Of a stretch of 64,000 nucleotides of DNA, positions 9,701 to 17,424 are shown piece by piece. Location of the stretch: NCBI GenBank assembly GCA_024398835.1, contig JAKSIK010000003.1:62001-126000 (forward strand), written 5' to 3'. Both the position numbers and the translations under genes were made by a program. Position 1 is the first letter of the stretch; each line of letters opens with the position of its first letter. The notes under the pieces are model-generated. The model did no database searches and was not told where the DNA came from. It was given only the letters and a program-made list of their open reading frames with translations. Source of the stretch: Fibrobacter sp. GTDB taxonomy: Bacteria; Fibrobacterota; Fibrobacteria; Fibrobacterales; Fibrobacteraceae.

Positions 9701-11158
9701 GGTGCAAAGGCTTCCACTACAGCTACATTTGAAGTGACTCCGGTTAACGATCCTCCTTCTTTGAAGGCTGTGCAACCCTTTGTCATTGATGAAAAGAAGA
9801 GCTTTGCTCCTGTTGACTTCGGTAAGTTGGTCAGCGATCCTGACAACAAACTGGAAGAATTGAAGTGGACTCTGGACGATGCTGAACCTGCTGCCGCTCC
9901 TGCCAAGGGTAAGAAGGGCAAGAAGGCCAAGGCTGGTAAGGCTAAAGGGCCGAGCGTCACTCACGAACTCATCTATGATATCAGCGATAAGGGTGTCCTG
10001 ACCGTTGAAATCCCGGATAAGTATTGGAACGGCACTGAAACCGTTAAGGTCAATGTCTTTGATCCGTCTGGTGAAAAGGCTTCTGTTGATGTGAAGTTCA
10101 CCGTCAAGCCGGTAAACGACGCCCCTAGTGTTAAGGATATTCCTGGTCAGGAAACCTTAGAAGGAAAGTCCTTCAAGCCCATCAAACTTGATCAGTATGT
10201 CTCTGATCCTGATAATAAGCCTCATGAAATCAAGTGGAAGGTCGCCGGCGCAAAGAACCTGCAGGTGACTATCTCTGGCGGTCGTGAAGCCGTTGTCAAG
10301 CCCAAGAAGGACGACTGGTATGGTGAAGAAACTCTGGTCTTCACAGCAACGGATCCTGCCGGTGCATCCGATAAGGCTGTTGTCAAGTTCGTTGTGAAGC
10401 ATGTAAACGCTGCTCCTATCATGAAGGATCTTCAGGATTACTCCATCAAGGAAGACGAAAACAAGGGCGTCATTGCGGTAATTCGCTTGGATCAGATTGC
10501 TCGCGATAAAGATCACCGCTTTGATGAACTCAAGTGGACCTTCACAGGCAACAAGTACTTGGAAGCCAAGTATGACAAGTTCAAGAAGACCTTGACCGTG
10601 TCTCAGCCTCGCGAGGATTGGAACGGTAAGCCAGAAAAGATTACCTTCACGGTTACCGACCCTGAAGGAGCAAAGGCTTCTAAGACGGCAACCTTCTCCG
10701 TCATTCCTGTAAATGATGCTCCTATTGCAAGTTCCCAGTCTTATACGACTCGTGAAGGCGAAGCGTTGAAGGTTTCCGCTAAGGAAGGCCTCATGTCTGG
10801 CGTGAAGGATGCTGATGGTGAAAAGCCTGCCAGCGTGCAGATGGTCCAGAAGCCTCGCAATGGTAAGGTCACTCTTAACGAGCGTGATGGTTCCTTCGAA
10901 TACGTCCCGAATAAGGGCTTCTCCGGCCTCGATGAATTCACATTCAAGGTGAAGGACCCGGGTGGACTCTATTCCAAGGTTGAAACCGCTAGCATCAATG
11001 TCACCTTCAAGATGGGCGATCTCCGCGGAACCGCAGCACCTGAAGTAAAGAAGGACGAAGCTAAGGAAGATGATTCCAAGTCCAAGAAAGACAATAAAAA
11101 AGACAAAAAGAAAGACAAGAAGAACAATAAGAAAGGAAAGAAGGGTAAAAAGAAATAA
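3776..11158 (+). CDS. giant exported protein of 22 cadherin-like repeats with lysine-rich tail
   Basis: 2460 residues. A signal peptide (about residues 1-24, ending VVIAQ) is followed by 22 tandem repeats of about 97-140 residues from residue 40 on. Each repeat has an opening xxIxxQxIxEKxxF, an acidic site (DPDHK, DADHP), a (L)KWxxxGNKxLKV strand, a WNGxExITFTVTDPEGA motif and a closing FTVxSVNDAP linker. The pattern fits cadherin-like/tandem-95 Ig-fold domains that often bind Ca2+ at their junctions. A different terminal domain (nt about 10711-11020) is the canonical tandem-95 type, and the last 40 residues are almost all Lys, Asp and Asn. Repeats 2, 5, 8, 11, 14, 17 and 20 carry an insert, in the last three Lys/Ala-rich. 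No type 9 sorting domain, LPXTG or barrel anchor was recognised, so location (periplasm or surface) is unresolved. Likely a structural or adhesive filament; function is inferred from architecture. Confidence 0.92.
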   Translation: MKRKNWSVTALLATAGILASVVIAQEADAPEAAAAVENNAPSVNGIPGESIQEGGKFAPIKLDQYVSDDMDKPAQLKWAVSGNKSLKVTISGDRTAKIEVPDQYWNGSEDITFAATDTKGAVGSETVTFEVESVNNPPVVSQIPDQTIDEGKQFTKIKLDDFVTDPDHPKDQILWETDVQPAGKDQAEGDLSVEIDPKSRIATVVIPDTNWYGAAKITFIATDGEYASDKKTATFTVKPINDAPIMQKVPDQTIEEKNEFDQISLADLVSDVDDDIAKMKWSATGNKDLKVTIDKSGNATIATPNELWNGAETITFTVTDAAGASASSKATFTVKSVNDVPEFVKSVPEQTIDEKQEFKPIQLDQLVKDPDHSYEQLKWNISGNKDLKVTVNGKNATIAIPNKFWNGAETIKFQACDPEGACAESEASFTVNSINDKPEFVKKIEDQSIEEKKQFTKIKLDEYVKDADHKSAELSWEASVKHQGKEPESGTLQVNIDEKHVASVEIPDQYWNGSAVVTFTCTDPEGAAIKQDVKFDVKSINDIPVFKKIPDQSVEEKTELSSIVLDEFVSDADHPLEKLKFEVAGNKDIKVDINAKTREVSFKTPNELWNGSETLTFTVTDPEGGKASSTMKISVKSINDPPVMKDIPEQTIKEKEKFKTVELDKFVEDLDHAKDKLKWTITGNRELKVTVDGNRVMTVAAPNPNWNGSETLNIKVTDPEGATDERAVAFTIESVNDAPEFVKQVAAQTIKEKEQFQPIKLGEMVKDADHKLNELTFAFDVKPAAGSKKKEAGLTVEVDAQMVAKIVIPDKMWNGSDEITFTVTDPEGAKATSKAVFTVTSVNDVPTLKKIPDQMIDEKGQFTAINLAELAADADHSFDQLKWTVAGNKALKVNIDKAGVATITTPNPLWNGSEKMTFTVTDPEGASAKSEAVFTVKSINDPPVMKDIASQTIKEKQEFKPIELDKFVDDQDHDKSNLKWTFSGNKDLKVAIDGKRIATITAPSKFWNGSETIKFVVTDPEGATDNRSVTFTAESVNDAPSFTKPIKDQSVQEKREFAIISLADIVSDPDHKPEQLTWSFDVKPGKGSPKGYAPKLTVSVDDKRMAKVVIPDKFWHGEETITFNVEDPEGGKASCTATFTVTSVNDAPVLGKINDQTIDEKAEFAAFNMAELVKDPDHPFEKLKIEVSGNKDLKVNVAKSGEVSIKTPNPLWNGSEKITFTVTDPEGASAKATATYTVKSINDVPVLKEIASQTIKEKQEFKAIELDNFVEDLDHPKNKLKWKIEGAKELKVAMDGSHKVTVTQPNQYWHGSETVKFTVTDPEGASASTSVTFTVESVNDAPTFVKELKGQSIDEKKQFATIKLDDLVKDPDHKNSELTWTFDVSAVSKSAPAKKGKKGGEEKASAGEGLTVKVDNNHVATIAIPNKYWNGAANITFTVTDPEGAKASKTALFEVKSINDAPVISDKAPKGETIREGGKFKTIELNSLASDADHKTTDLKWSTSGNKQLKVELRKDNTAAVSVPDAQWFGRETIVFTVTDPEGASANHKMEFEVTRVNDAPVLVKKIADQKIKEKESFAMIKLDEYVKDPDNKPSELTWKITGNQKLKAEISSSRILTVSAPDKYFWCAPETMVLSVKDPDGLEASQTITFEITSVNDAPEVKDIPAQKIKEKSEFKEIDLTKYFHDPDHKFEQLSLTAVVEKVGGSEKKAPAKKPAKGKKDKKGKKGKNDKAEAEPEAAAPAPSPDDLQVEIDAKGIARVKIPNKYWNGQRNITFTAKDPEGASASTKVNFTVESVNDAPVMKPIPTQSIKEKESFKPIDLAQFVSDPDHPISALKFDIGNTRFLKASVNAKHQLVVTTPDKFWNGNEKITLNVVDPEGAKASQQIAFEVAPVNDAPKIGKIAGQKIKEREKFAPVDLSKSAEDPDNKPAELKWSVSGNKDLKVDVKGARAQILTPNPSWNGKETLTFTVTDPLGAKASTTATFEVTPVNDPPSLKAVQPFVIDEKKSFAPVDFGKLVSDPDNKLEELKWTLDDAEPAAAPAKGKKGKKAKAGKAKGPSVTHELIYDISDKGVLTVEIPDKYWNGTETVKVNVFDPSGEKASVDVKFTVKPVNDAPSVKDIPGQETLEGKSFKPIKLDQYVSDPDNKPHEIKWKVAGAKNLQVTISGGREAVVKPKKDDWYGEETLVFTATDPAGASDKAVVKFVVKHVNAAPIMKDLQDYSIKEDENKGVIAVIRLDQIARDKDHRFDELKWTFTGNKYLEAKYDKFKKTLTVSQPREDWNGKPEKITFTVTDPEGAKASKTATFSVIPVNDAPIASSQSYTTREGEALKVSAKEGLMSGVKDADGEKPASVQMVQKPRNGKVTLNERDGSFEYVPNKGFSGLDEFTFKVKDPGGLYSKVETASINVTFKMGDLRGTAAPEVKKDEAKEDDSKSKKDNKKDKKKDKKNNKKGKKGKKK
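3893..10710 (+). repeat. 22 tandem about 310-bp coding repeats with a 3-unit super-repeat
   Basis: In-frame repeats averaging 310 bp. Extra sequence between the central strands occurs near 4315, 5215, 6120, 7020, 7930, 8890 and 9895, that is in repeats 2, 5, 8, 11, 14, 17 and 20, about 900-1000 bp apart. Repeats 7, 10 and 13 resemble each other more than their neighbours (PEQTIKEK or ASQTIKEK and KFVEDLDH-type strands), as do 9 and 12 (NPLWNGSEK), so the duplicated unit was probably three domains. Confidence 0.85.
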
Positions 11159-11180
11159 TCCCTAAAACCTGAAAGAGTTT

Positions 11181-11209
11181 AAAGTCCCGCATTCGTTGCG
11201 GGACTTTTT
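11181..11209 (+). terminator. rho-independent terminator of the giant repeat gene
   Basis: 11-bp perfect stem AAAGTCCCGCA/TGCGGGACTTT (11181-11191 with 11197-11207), loop TTCGT, then a T-run. It lies 22 bp after the stop codon. Confidence 0.9.
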
Positions 11210-11238
11210 CTATTGCAAAAATATGGGAGAAATCTATA

Positions 11239-11269
11239 CAACAAAACCCTCTGGTATTGCCAGAGGGTT
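11239..11269 (-). terminator. rho-independent terminator of the GH2 gene
   Basis: 10-bp stem AACCCTCTGG/CCAGAGGGTT (11245-11269) with a 5-nt loop, followed on the minus strand by TTTTGTTG. It lies 26 bp beyond the stop of the convergent GH2 gene. Confidence 0.85.
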
Positions 11270-11295
11270 CGTGATTAATTTATATGGAATGAAAA

Positions 11296-14124
11296 CTACA
11301 GCAAATCAATGATGGCAGCGAATAATGTATCCGCCAGCACATTGGTTTCCAAGCCTTCGAAGACGCTGAACTGGTTGAACATAATTTTGCCCTTTCCGAA
11401 GGGGAGGAGCTGCAAGTCAACGCCAGTCTTCACATCTTCGTCGTGAATGCTGATGGAACGTGCAAAGACTTTTGCTCCCGGTAATTCGTTGAGGCTAAGG
11501 CCAGGCATGACCGCTGCTGCATTCTGGTCCAAAACCGATTGACCGCCAAAGACGGGAAGGAGCTTCGAATCCTTAGGCAGATAGTGGAGGGAGAGACCAT
11601 TTGCACCTGTGGTCCAGTGAGACTCGATAGTACAGTCAAATTGATGACTTTGATTCAAGAAATCAATGTCCTCTTGAGTCATATCAGAGAGAAGTAGAGT
11701 CTTTCCGCCATTCTTGGTCACGTCAACGATCTTGTTCAAGATTTCATCGGGCCAGGAACTGAGGTTTGCCGTAAAGATGATTTGTTCCGGTCCAGAAAGT
11801 GCGGTCAAGGCATCGCTAGATTCTTCGCTATTATCTAAGAAGCAGACTTTCTTGATGGAGTTTTTCACATTGATCGATTCCATTACAATCAGCTCTTCGA
11901 AAGCGGAATGAATTTCTTTTCCATTGTTCTTTAAAGTCTGTTTGATTTGGAATTTTCCTGTAGCCTTGGGAGCAATCAATGTACATACTCCGAGCTGAGT
12001 CAAGCTAGTCTTGCCTGCAGGTTCACTTGGAGTAAGATTCTTTGTACTGAGTACCTTTCCGTTTCCATCCATCAATGCGATTTCTACAGAAATGTTTTCC
12101 AGACGGCTGTTGTTGAGGAGAGTCACCTGGAAAGAGACCTCGCTTTGAGGGGCGACCACATGTTCCAGTTCGCTAATGAGGACGCGGCTAGGAGTGGTTA
12201 TTTCCTTCGCAAAATCTTCAAAGCCCTTGCTCACGCGGTTTTCATCACAGAATCCACTAAAATCCGTTCCAAAGTCAGCCCATTCCGAGAGGAAGAATCC
12301 TGAAACTTGAGGATTGCTTTGGAAGGCTGTAATCTGGTCAAGCTTGCTCTTGATGCCAATGCGGCTGGCATCTGCAATGAATGCATCCAAATTGCTCCAT
12401 ACCGACTCAGGAGACGCAATAAATGTGTCCATTGCCTTGTAAACACTCTTGATGGACTTTTGAATCTTGGCACTGCGCGGTCCCTTGATGGTTGTTGCCT
12501 TCTTAGGGAGAAGAGTATGATTCTTTAGCGTGACAAGCAGCTTGTTTTCAATATTGTCCGCCACATTTTCATCTTCATCCTGAAAACGACTATCGCCGAG
12601 ACCTGCGTCTGGAACTGAAAATTCCTCTTCGTCCTTATCGAACAAATGGGCAAGGAAGTGGCTATAGCTTGCATTAGGGCAAAGTCGTGGGTTCACGCGC
12701 AACGAGGAGTAGGTAGAAATTCTATCAACGGTTACCGGAAGAAGCTTGCCCGTATCCTTGTGGAAGTTGCCTTCATTATCCAGATAGATGCTATCAAGAT
12801 TACTGATGACTGGGCGTGTCATATCCACGGGACTGATGGTGTTTAGAAGTTTGTTTCCATTTTGCAGCATGAAGGTACCGTTCTCGGAGCCAAGAACCCA
12901 TACGCCAATGCAGGGGTGGTTGTGTTGTTCCTTGACGATATCGTTGATGAGTTTCTTTGCGTTTTCTAGGCCCTGTGCGGTTGAACGCATGGTATGGATG
13001 GGAAATTCCTGGAACACCAGGAGGCCCAATTCGTCGCAAATATCAAGTGCTTCATTGCTCAAGGGAGCGCCGCAACTACGAATGGCGTTGAATCCGGCTG
13101 CTTTCACGGCCTGCAGATCTTTTTTCAATTTCGGGTTATCCTGGGTCCACAGTCCACCCTCGCTCCATTGCTGGTTGTAGCATACGCCCTGAATCTTGAG
13201 AATTGCGTCGTTCAGGTAGTAGTCACCCTTGATGCAATCAAACTTACGGAAGGAGAATGTTCGAACAACAGGGAAGGTGTACTCGGGAGCCTTGCCTTTG
13301 TTGCCTTTGATTTCCAACTGGACTTCCACAGCGAACATGTTGGGCCGGTCCAGGCTCCAAATGCACTTGTCGCGCTTCCAGTCCTTAATAGAAAGAACAA
13401 TGCGGGGAGTTGCGTTTTCTTTATCCAGCTTAATGTTTTTATAGAATTCGTACACATCACCGCTGGAATTTCGCATAAGAATGCGGATGCGGGTCTGGAA
13501 TCCTCTGGGATTATTGAGAGAAATGTCCAAAGCCACCCGTTCCTGGTCCATATCGGGCTCAACATGCACATCAGAAACGAAGGCTGTATTGCCCAAAATC
13601 AGGTCTACATGACCAAAAATACCGCCAAAGGGGTATTTCATCCAAGGAAGCCCGACGGGAACTTCGCTTGGGTGGGCGAATCGGTCGTCGGCGCCCTCCT
13701 CGCTTTCGCGGCCAAAGTCAATGCGACCGTTTAAAGAACCCAAGTTGGCCACACGAATGCAAAGGACGTTTTCTTCGCCCAATTTGATTGCTTTCTGGGT
13801 CTCTACAATAAAGGGGGTGTAGGCACCAAAATGGGTGGCAAGGCGAATGCCATTGAGCCAAATGGTGGCATGGCTTGCAATGCGCTCAAAACGAAGGAAT
13901 ATGCGCTTTGTAACTTGTTTTTCGTCCTCGATGGTAAATCGCTTAAAATAATAGGCGCAATCCTGGGACATCGTGATTTTTTCAAAAGAGCGCTCCCAGA
14001 CGTGGGGGACAGTTACCGTTTCCGTATCCTCAGGGTAGGTGGCATACCAACGGTTGGACATACCGGAATCTTCGGTATCCCATTTCATCTGCCATTCGCC
14101 GTCAAGACGCATAATAGTATTCAT
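11296..14124 (-). CDS. glycoside hydrolase family 2-like protein with altered catalytic motifs
   Basis: 942 residues without a signal peptide, so probably cytoplasmic. The GH2 architecture is visible: N-terminal jelly-roll with LDGEWQ, VPHVW, FERIASHATIWLNG and GAYTPF (residues 7-180), an Ig-like domain (about 181-295), then a TIM barrel starting KIQGVCYNQQW (310) with GFNAIRSCGAP and ELGLLVFQEFP. The acid/base position reads GVWVLGSENG, so Glu414 is kept but the usual Asn before it is Ser413. The expected SEFG nucleophile segment appears as SVPDAGLGD, placing Asp506 or nothing at the nucleophile. GFFLSEWADF (609-618) matches the following conserved strand. A further C-terminal region (about 700-942) may hold an Ig-like and a flavodoxin-like part. 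Substrate cannot be told; activity is uncertain. Its ATG has an AAGGA site. Monocistronic. Confidence 0.85.
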   Translation of the reverse strand: MNTIMRLDGEWQMKWDTEDSGMSNRWYATYPEDTETVTVPHVWERSFEKITMSQDCAYYFKRFTIEDEKQVTKRIFLRFERIASHATIWLNGIRLATHFGAYTPFIVETQKAIKLGEENVLCIRVANLGSLNGRIDFGRESEEGADDRFAHPSEVPVGLPWMKYPFGGIFGHVDLILGNTAFVSDVHVEPDMDQERVALDISLNNPRGFQTRIRILMRNSSGDVYEFYKNIKLDKENATPRIVLSIKDWKRDKCIWSLDRPNMFAVEVQLEIKGNKGKAPEYTFPVVRTFSFRKFDCIKGDYYLNDAILKIQGVCYNQQWSEGGLWTQDNPKLKKDLQAVKAAGFNAIRSCGAPLSNEALDICDELGLLVFQEFPIHTMRSTAQGLENAKKLINDIVKEQHNHPCIGVWVLGSENGTFMLQNGNKLLNTISPVDMTRPVISNLDSIYLDNEGNFHKDTGKLLPVTVDRISTYSSLRVNPRLCPNASYSHFLAHLFDKDEEEFSVPDAGLGDSRFQDEDENVADNIENKLLVTLKNHTLLPKKATTIKGPRSAKIQKSIKSVYKAMDTFIASPESVWSNLDAFIADASRIGIKSKLDQITAFQSNPQVSGFFLSEWADFGTDFSGFCDENRVSKGFEDFAKEITTPSRVLISELEHVVAPQSEVSFQVTLLNNSRLENISVEIALMDGNGKVLSTKNLTPSEPAGKTSLTQLGVCTLIAPKATGKFQIKQTLKNNGKEIHSAFEELIVMESINVKNSIKKVCFLDNSEESSDALTALSGPEQIIFTANLSSWPDEILNKIVDVTKNGGKTLLLSDMTQEDIDFLNQSHQFDCTIESHWTTGANGLSLHYLPKDSKLLPVFGGQSVLDQNAAAVMPGLSLNELPGAKVFARSISIHDEDVKTGVDLQLLPFGKGKIMFNQFSVFEGLETNVLADTLFAAIIDLL

Positions 14125-14247
14125 GAATCAAGGTCCTTTATAAATTTTCATGGCAAAAATAGCAATTTTTTGGCCTAATCCCTTTACTTTTCTCCATTTC
14201 CTTGCTAAATTTGGGTCTCCAATAGCAACCTAAAAAGGATTACAAAC

Positions 14248-14733
14248 ATGTATTCTATTGTTGAAACAGGTGGTTTCCAGTATAAAGTCGAACTCGGCAA
14301 GGCTTACAAGGTCCCGACTCTCGACGCCGCTGTTGGTTCTACTCTGGAGCTCAAGTCCGTTCTTCTTTTCTCCGGAAAAGAAGTGCAAGTCGGCACCCCT
14401 GTCCTGGCTGACGCCTCTGTCAAGGTCGAAGTTCTCGCCCACGACAAATATGACACCATTATCGTGTTCAAGAAGAAGCGTCGTACCCGTTATGAACGTC
14501 GTAACGGTCATCGTCAGGGCTATACCGAGGTGCTCGTCACGGAACTCCGCTCCGGCGCTGAATCTGCAGTCGTAGATCCTCAAGTTATTACCCGCAACCG
14601 CGCTCGCGTGGCTGCCCTTGCTAAGCAGAAGGCTCAGAACAAGCCCCTCACTCGCAAGGAAAAGATCGCTCAGGGTCTCCCGAAGCCTGCTAAGGTCAAG
14701 AAGAACTCTCTGCGTAAGGCTAAGGAGGCTTAA
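14248..14733 (+). CDS. rplU: 50S ribosomal protein L21 with C-terminal extension
   Basis: 161 residues. The first about 105 match L21: MYSIVETGGFQYKVELG, VLLFSGKEVQVGTPVL, and the basic rRNA-binding KKKRRTRYERRNGHRQGYTEV. Bacterial L21 usually ends near residue 103; here about 55 Lys/Ala/Arg-rich residues follow, likely a disordered rRNA-contacting tail. An AAAGGA ribosome site precedes the ATG. rpmA follows after 3 bp, the near-universal L21-L27 pairing. A TAAATTTG box around 14203 may be the promoter. Confidence 0.97.
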   Translation: MYSIVETGGFQYKVELGKAYKVPTLDAAVGSTLELKSVLLFSGKEVQVGTPVLADASVKVEVLAHDKYDTIIVFKKKRRTRYERRNGHRQGYTEVLVTELRSGAESAVVDPQVITRNRARVAALAKQKAQNKPLTRKEKIAQGLPKPAKVKKNSLRKAKEA

Positions 14734-14736
14734 TCC

Positions 14737-14997
14737 ATGGCACATAAGAAAGGTCAAGGTTCCGTACGTAACGGCCGCGATAGTAACGCCAAGTATCTTG
14801 GTGTGAAGAAGTATGCGGGCGAATCCGTTAAGGCTGGCAACATCATCGTTCGTCAGCGCGGCTCCCACTTCCACAATGGCACCAACGTTGGCATGGGCAG
14901 AGATTTCACTCTGTTCTCCCTGGTTGATGGCGTGGTGAAGTTCGAACGCCTCGATGCAAAGCGCCAGAAGGTCTCCGTTTATCCGGAAGAAGCCTAA
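14737..14997 (+). CDS. rpmA: 50S ribosomal protein L27
   Basis: 86 residues, normal length. It starts [24 protein letters not shown], matching L27 without the cleavable N-terminal extension of Firmicutes, so the N-terminus can reach the peptidyl-transferase centre directly. [22 protein letters not shown] is diagnostic. It is the second gene of the rplU-rpmA operon and is followed by a strong terminator. Confidence 0.98.
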   Translation: MAHKKGQGSVRNGRDSNAKYLGVKKYAGESVKAGNIIVRQRGSHFHNGTNVGMGRDFTLFSLVDGVVKFERLDAKRQKVSVYPEEA

Positions 14998-15016
14998 TCC
15001 GCTTTATTCGAATTTG

Positions 15017-15050
15017 AAAGCCGGACGTGAAAACGTCCGGTTTTCTTTTT
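15017..15050 (+). terminator. rho-independent terminator of rplU-rpmA
   Basis: Stem CCGGACGT/ACGTCCGG (15021-15028 with 15033-15040) closed by a GAAA tetraloop, then TTTTCTTTTT. It starts about 20 bp after the rpmA stop. Confidence 0.93.
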
Positions 15051-15066
15051 GTATATAAAACTCTTG

Positions 15067-15095
15067 TTGTGCCCTAGCAATGAATTTGCTAAATT
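15067..15095 (+). promoter_or_regulatory. candidate promoter of the SUMF-like lipoprotein gene
   Basis: TTGTGC (15067-15072), 17-bp spacer, TAAATT (15090-15095). The predicted transcription start is about 15102, adjacent to the ATG at 15103. No ribosome site is present between box and start, which fits a leaderless or near-leaderless mRNA. Confidence 0.45.
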
Positions 15096-15102
15096 GTTTG
15101 CG

Positions 15103-17418
15103 ATGCGTAAGTCTCTATACATGTTGTTATCAACGCTCATCTTGGCGGCCTTTTCAGCCTGCTCCGATGATGATGACGATGTTGAATACTTGTTTGATAG
15201 AGAATCTACGGAATTGAAAGTCCTTCGCAGTTGTGCCGACGCAAAAGATACTTCTTCCTGCTATAGGCTCCAATACCATTATCCCATCCAAACAGAAGAT
15301 TTAGCTTACATCCACATGTGGCTTGATACAACTGTTGTGGATGATACAACAAAATCAGTTTCTTCAAAACAGATAGAACAGGCGACGAAGTCATATGAAT
15401 ATCCTCAAGGGACGTCTGCACTCTATGATACTATTGATTTGACAAAACTTGTGGCCCCCTACTTGAAAACATATGATAGTCTTCAGGTTGCATTGTTCTG
15501 CGAATATACGGATGATGATGAAGGCTCTGTACAACGGGTCTATCTGCACTTTGGTGATGATATTGCTCCTGCTAGGGTTTCCATCTATGATTCCGTATGG
15601 ACGACAGGTGTCATGCTTGAGTGGTTTAGACCGACAGACCAGACGGACTTCTACACGCCTTCAGAATTGTCTGGTCCGATCGTCGGATATAATTTGGAGC
15701 TCTATTCTCCAAACAAAAATGAGGATTTGCGAAATGTTCGGCTAACCCTAATGACTCCAGATGGTTTTGATTACGACGGGACCGTATACTATAAACGCCA
15801 TGCCCGAATTCATTCCAACAATGATTCCATATGGATTGGAGAAGTCCCTCATGGAGACAACGTGAAAAACTATTTGCGTGTTGCTGTCATTGATGGAAAA
15901 GGCTTCAATTTTGATGCTGATTCTTTGAATAGATATCGATTGGTTATAGAGGGATTGAAGGCGGAATCGCAATACACGATTGGTATTTCTGCATGGGATT
16001 CTAGTGGTAATTCTTCAGGAACGGAGGGTACATCAACTGCCGAGAACAATCAGCTCTTTATTACCACGGATTCCATAGCACCGTTGATGCCGACAAAAAT
16101 ATGGACATTGGAAGATACTCTATTCCCTGGTTATGCAAGGCTAGATAGCAATAATCGTTTGCGTATTTTCTGGAGTCAAAGTGTAGATCCTAAAAGATCG
16201 AATCACTCGATTTTGGTGGATACCATTTTAAAAATTCCAGACACTTGTTGGGTAAAGGAATGCTATGATACCGTTGCAAGTTATGTTGTTGAATGGTATG
16301 ATGCCTATGGAAAAAAATGGGAAAAATATTCCTATGCTGGTGGGGAAGGCCGATATTCAAAATTGTATGCTTTGAGCGGAGATTCCATGAAAGTGTCTTC
16401 TACGGGGACCTTCGTTACCGATACCATTCGTTGGGTTTCTCCAGGAGACACCATTATTTTACGCATCCGCTCCATTGATAAATCAGGTTATTATTCAGTT
16501 GCATTGATTGACACCATTGCCGTCTCTCCGGGTATGTACGCAAAAGAATTGGAGTGTCCTGACGGATTTGCTGCAGTATCTACTGGCGATACATCATTTT
16601 TCTGCATGGAAAGACTGGAACACTTGGTTGATAGTAGTTTTGTGAATAATGTTCTTCACTCTGAGGCTGAGGCTACTTGTGAAGCTATTTCTGCAAGTGG
16701 GTTTTCCGTATCGCTATGTAAGGAGCGTGATTGGGAATTGGTCTGCCTTTCTGGAGGCTCTTTGCCCTATGGAGTTATTGAGGAAGAGTCCGTAGATGCC
16801 ACGGAATATCTATTCACTTACTGCAATGTTGCGACAAATGATTCCTTATCGGCTAAAAATGTTTCCAAACGTGATAAACGTTGTGTCAATCCCATGGGAA
16901 TTCGAGACATGCCGGGCCAATACCAAGAATGGGTTTTAGGCCGGTCAGAGGATTCTGTCGCGGTAGTTAAAGGATCTAGTTATAAAGTATTCAATGGGCT
17001 GGACCGAGAATCCATTGCTCTTTGCACAAACCATTCTACGCCTTATTATACCCGTTTGGAGTGGACGACGGATTCTGTCTATCTCTATCGTGAAGGGTCA
17101 AGGGTGGACACGGTGTTTGTTGCAGATACTTCAAGAACCTTATACAAGATTCTCACAAAAAAGGATTTCAAAGATTCTCTCCAGTTCTTTACGGTAAAGG
17201 ATTCTTCGGGCAATGTCATTGGTACAGACTACGCTCCTTATGCTGAATACAAGAAGGGCGGAGATGCATGGCTGAAAAAACTGGCCAATGGATTGATATA
17301 CGAACCAAGCAGTATTAAAGTTGTGTTCCTTACAGGTGAAAAAGTGCAGTATCGCGAGGCCGCATCCTTCTATAAATCACCAACCATAGGTTTCCGCTGT
17401 TGCGCCTATCCAGAGTAG
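15103..17418 (+). CDS. large lipoprotein with C-terminal SUMF/C-type-lectin-like domain
   Basis: 771 residues from ATG 15103; an in-frame start at 15049 would lie inside the rpmA terminator. The lipoprotein signal ends AAFSAC (Cys20), followed at once by five Asp, which may be a surface-export or retention cue. Residues about 25-500 look like several beta-sandwich (Fn3/Ig-like) domains with many Asp and Ser-Thr pairs. The C-terminal about 250 residues resemble the formylglycine-generating-enzyme (SUMF) fold used as a binding module: CMERLEH, HSEAEATCEA, LCKERDWELVC, NPMGIRDMPGQYQEWV, VVKGSSY and a terminal IGFRCC. The catalytic cysteines of true FGE were not identified, so binding rather than catalysis is favoured. 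The small Zn-ribbon gene follows after 6 bp. Confidence 0.85.
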   Translation: MRKSLYMLLSTLILAAFSACSDDDDDVEYLFDRESTELKVLRSCADAKDTSSCYRLQYHYPIQTEDLAYIHMWLDTTVVDDTTKSVSSKQIEQATKSYEYPQGTSALYDTIDLTKLVAPYLKTYDSLQVALFCEYTDDDEGSVQRVYLHFGDDIAPARVSIYDSVWTTGVMLEWFRPTDQTDFYTPSELSGPIVGYNLELYSPNKNEDLRNVRLTLMTPDGFDYDGTVYYKRHARIHSNNDSIWIGEVPHGDNVKNYLRVAVIDGKGFNFDADSLNRYRLVIEGLKAESQYTIGISAWDSSGNSSGTEGTSTAENNQLFITTDSIAPLMPTKIWTLEDTLFPGYARLDSNNRLRIFWSQSVDPKRSNHSILVDTILKIPDTCWVKECYDTVASYVVEWYDAYGKKWEKYSYAGGEGRYSKLYALSGDSMKVSSTGTFVTDTIRWVSPGDTIILRIRSIDKSGYYSVALIDTIAVSPGMYAKELECPDGFAAVSTGDTSFFCMERLEHLVDSSFVNNVLHSEAEATCEAISASGFSVSLCKERDWELVCLSGGSLPYGVIEEESVDATEYLFTYCNVATNDSLSAKNVSKRDKRCVNPMGIRDMPGQYQEWVLGRSEDSVAVVKGSSYKVFNGLDRESIALCTNHSTPYYTRLEWTTDSVYLYREGSRVDTVFVADTSRTLYKILTKKDFKDSLQFFTVKDSSGNVIGTDYAPYAEYKKGGDAWLKKLANGLIYEPSSIKVVFLTGEKVQYREAASFYKSPTIGFRCCAYPE

Positions 17419-17424
17419 TTTCTT

